A stretch of DNA of 64,000 nt from Macrocystis pyrifera (taxonomy: Eukaryota; Sar; Phaeophyceae; Laminariales; Laminariaceae), in contig JASSKH010000042.1 of the NCBI GenBank assembly GCA_031763025.1, forward strand, positions 1,364,001 to 1,428,000. Reading direction: 5' to 3'. The notes beneath the pieces were generated by a model. The model saw only the letters and a program-made list of their open reading frames with translations. It did no database searches and had not been told where the DNA came from. The position numbers and the translations under genes are program-made. Below are positions 63,591 through 64,000 of the stretch, in pieces. Each line of letters starts with the position of its first letter. The stretch's first letter is position 1.

Positions 63591-64000
63591 GTTAGTGAGA
63601 CGACGACGGTGTGATGGGGACCATGGACAGCGCAAGGGGGAGGTATCTCGGTAAAATATTGTACATGGCTACGTACGGTGCCGTCCGTTGTTTGCTCTCT
63701 CGTTTCGCTCAAGGGCTTGAGCCACCAAGCAAATGACGCGTGCTGCCATTCGTGGGGGTGTAGCTGTTTTTGCTCATTTTTTTCTGACTGACGGTGCTCC
63801 CCATCTCGTCACAATTCCGCTACGTTTATTGTCAATATTTTTGGAAATAAATCCGAGGCGTTCCATAATTTTTCTTAGAAGTCAGTTTGTGAGTGAGGTA
63901 CAGAGCTCTTTGAAGAGAGCACGGAGCCCCACAAAAAAATTTAAACCCATCCCTGCCATGGCATGCGTCAAGAGTAATGCCCGCCAACAGTGTCGGCGAA

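Noticed and set aside
1-64000. tRNA or rRNA genes, CRISPR array, bacterial operon
   Set aside because: No cloverleaf, rRNA block or regular spacer array was seen; the spaced repeats are dispersed MITEs in introns.

Overview
The window looks like nuclear DNA of an intron-rich eukaryote. Almost all of it is one plus-strand gene whose conserved exons spell a VPS13-family bridge-like lipid-transfer protein. The best guess for the host is a brown alga (Phaeophyceae) or a related stramenopile. That rests on introns of mostly 0.3-2 kb, consistent GT-AG borders, GC-rich exons with Gly/Ser/Ala-rich inserts, long poly-C tracts and many small MITE-like intron repeats. The species is inference only; the VPS13 family call is firm.

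I could place about 60 exons between 1 and 63590, nearly all joined by matching splice phase. They total about 12.7 kb of coding sequence, or roughly 4,200 residues. The gene starts before the window and almost certainly ends after it, because the last short C-terminal part of VPS13 is not seen. Layout: 1-8186 holds chorein/RBG groove repeats with long low-complexity inserts. 8618-40313 holds the VAB (SHR-BD/DUF1162) domain, read as six modules, with a PDZ domain (29729-30708) inserted between modules 5 and 6. 42482-45722 holds a first C2 domain, and 46269-48582 a coiled coil and a disordered linker. 48861-51199 holds a second, C2-like domain. 51481-58813 holds the APT1-like region, and 60101-63590 the ATG2-C-like tail. 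In this family the groove moves glycerolipids between membranes, VAB binds adaptors, and the C-terminal domains bind the second membrane.

The rest is intron. It holds several families of short repeats: a TA-flanked 110-bp palindromic MITE with about 12 copies, a 200-bp element always ending in poly-C, a GATCTAGATC-rich TIR family, a palindrome around GGGGACAAA, several single TIR elements, local tandem duplications, and homopolymer C or G runs up to about 40. Intron 30 may hold a small antisense retroelement gag-like fossil, at low confidence. No tRNA, rRNA, CRISPR array or second host gene was recognised.

Points most worth checking: the PDZ domain inside VAB plus two C2-like domains; five exons whose frame breaks and whose G-runs offer a common explanation; two GC-AG introns; and a MITE abutting the acceptor of exon 29.
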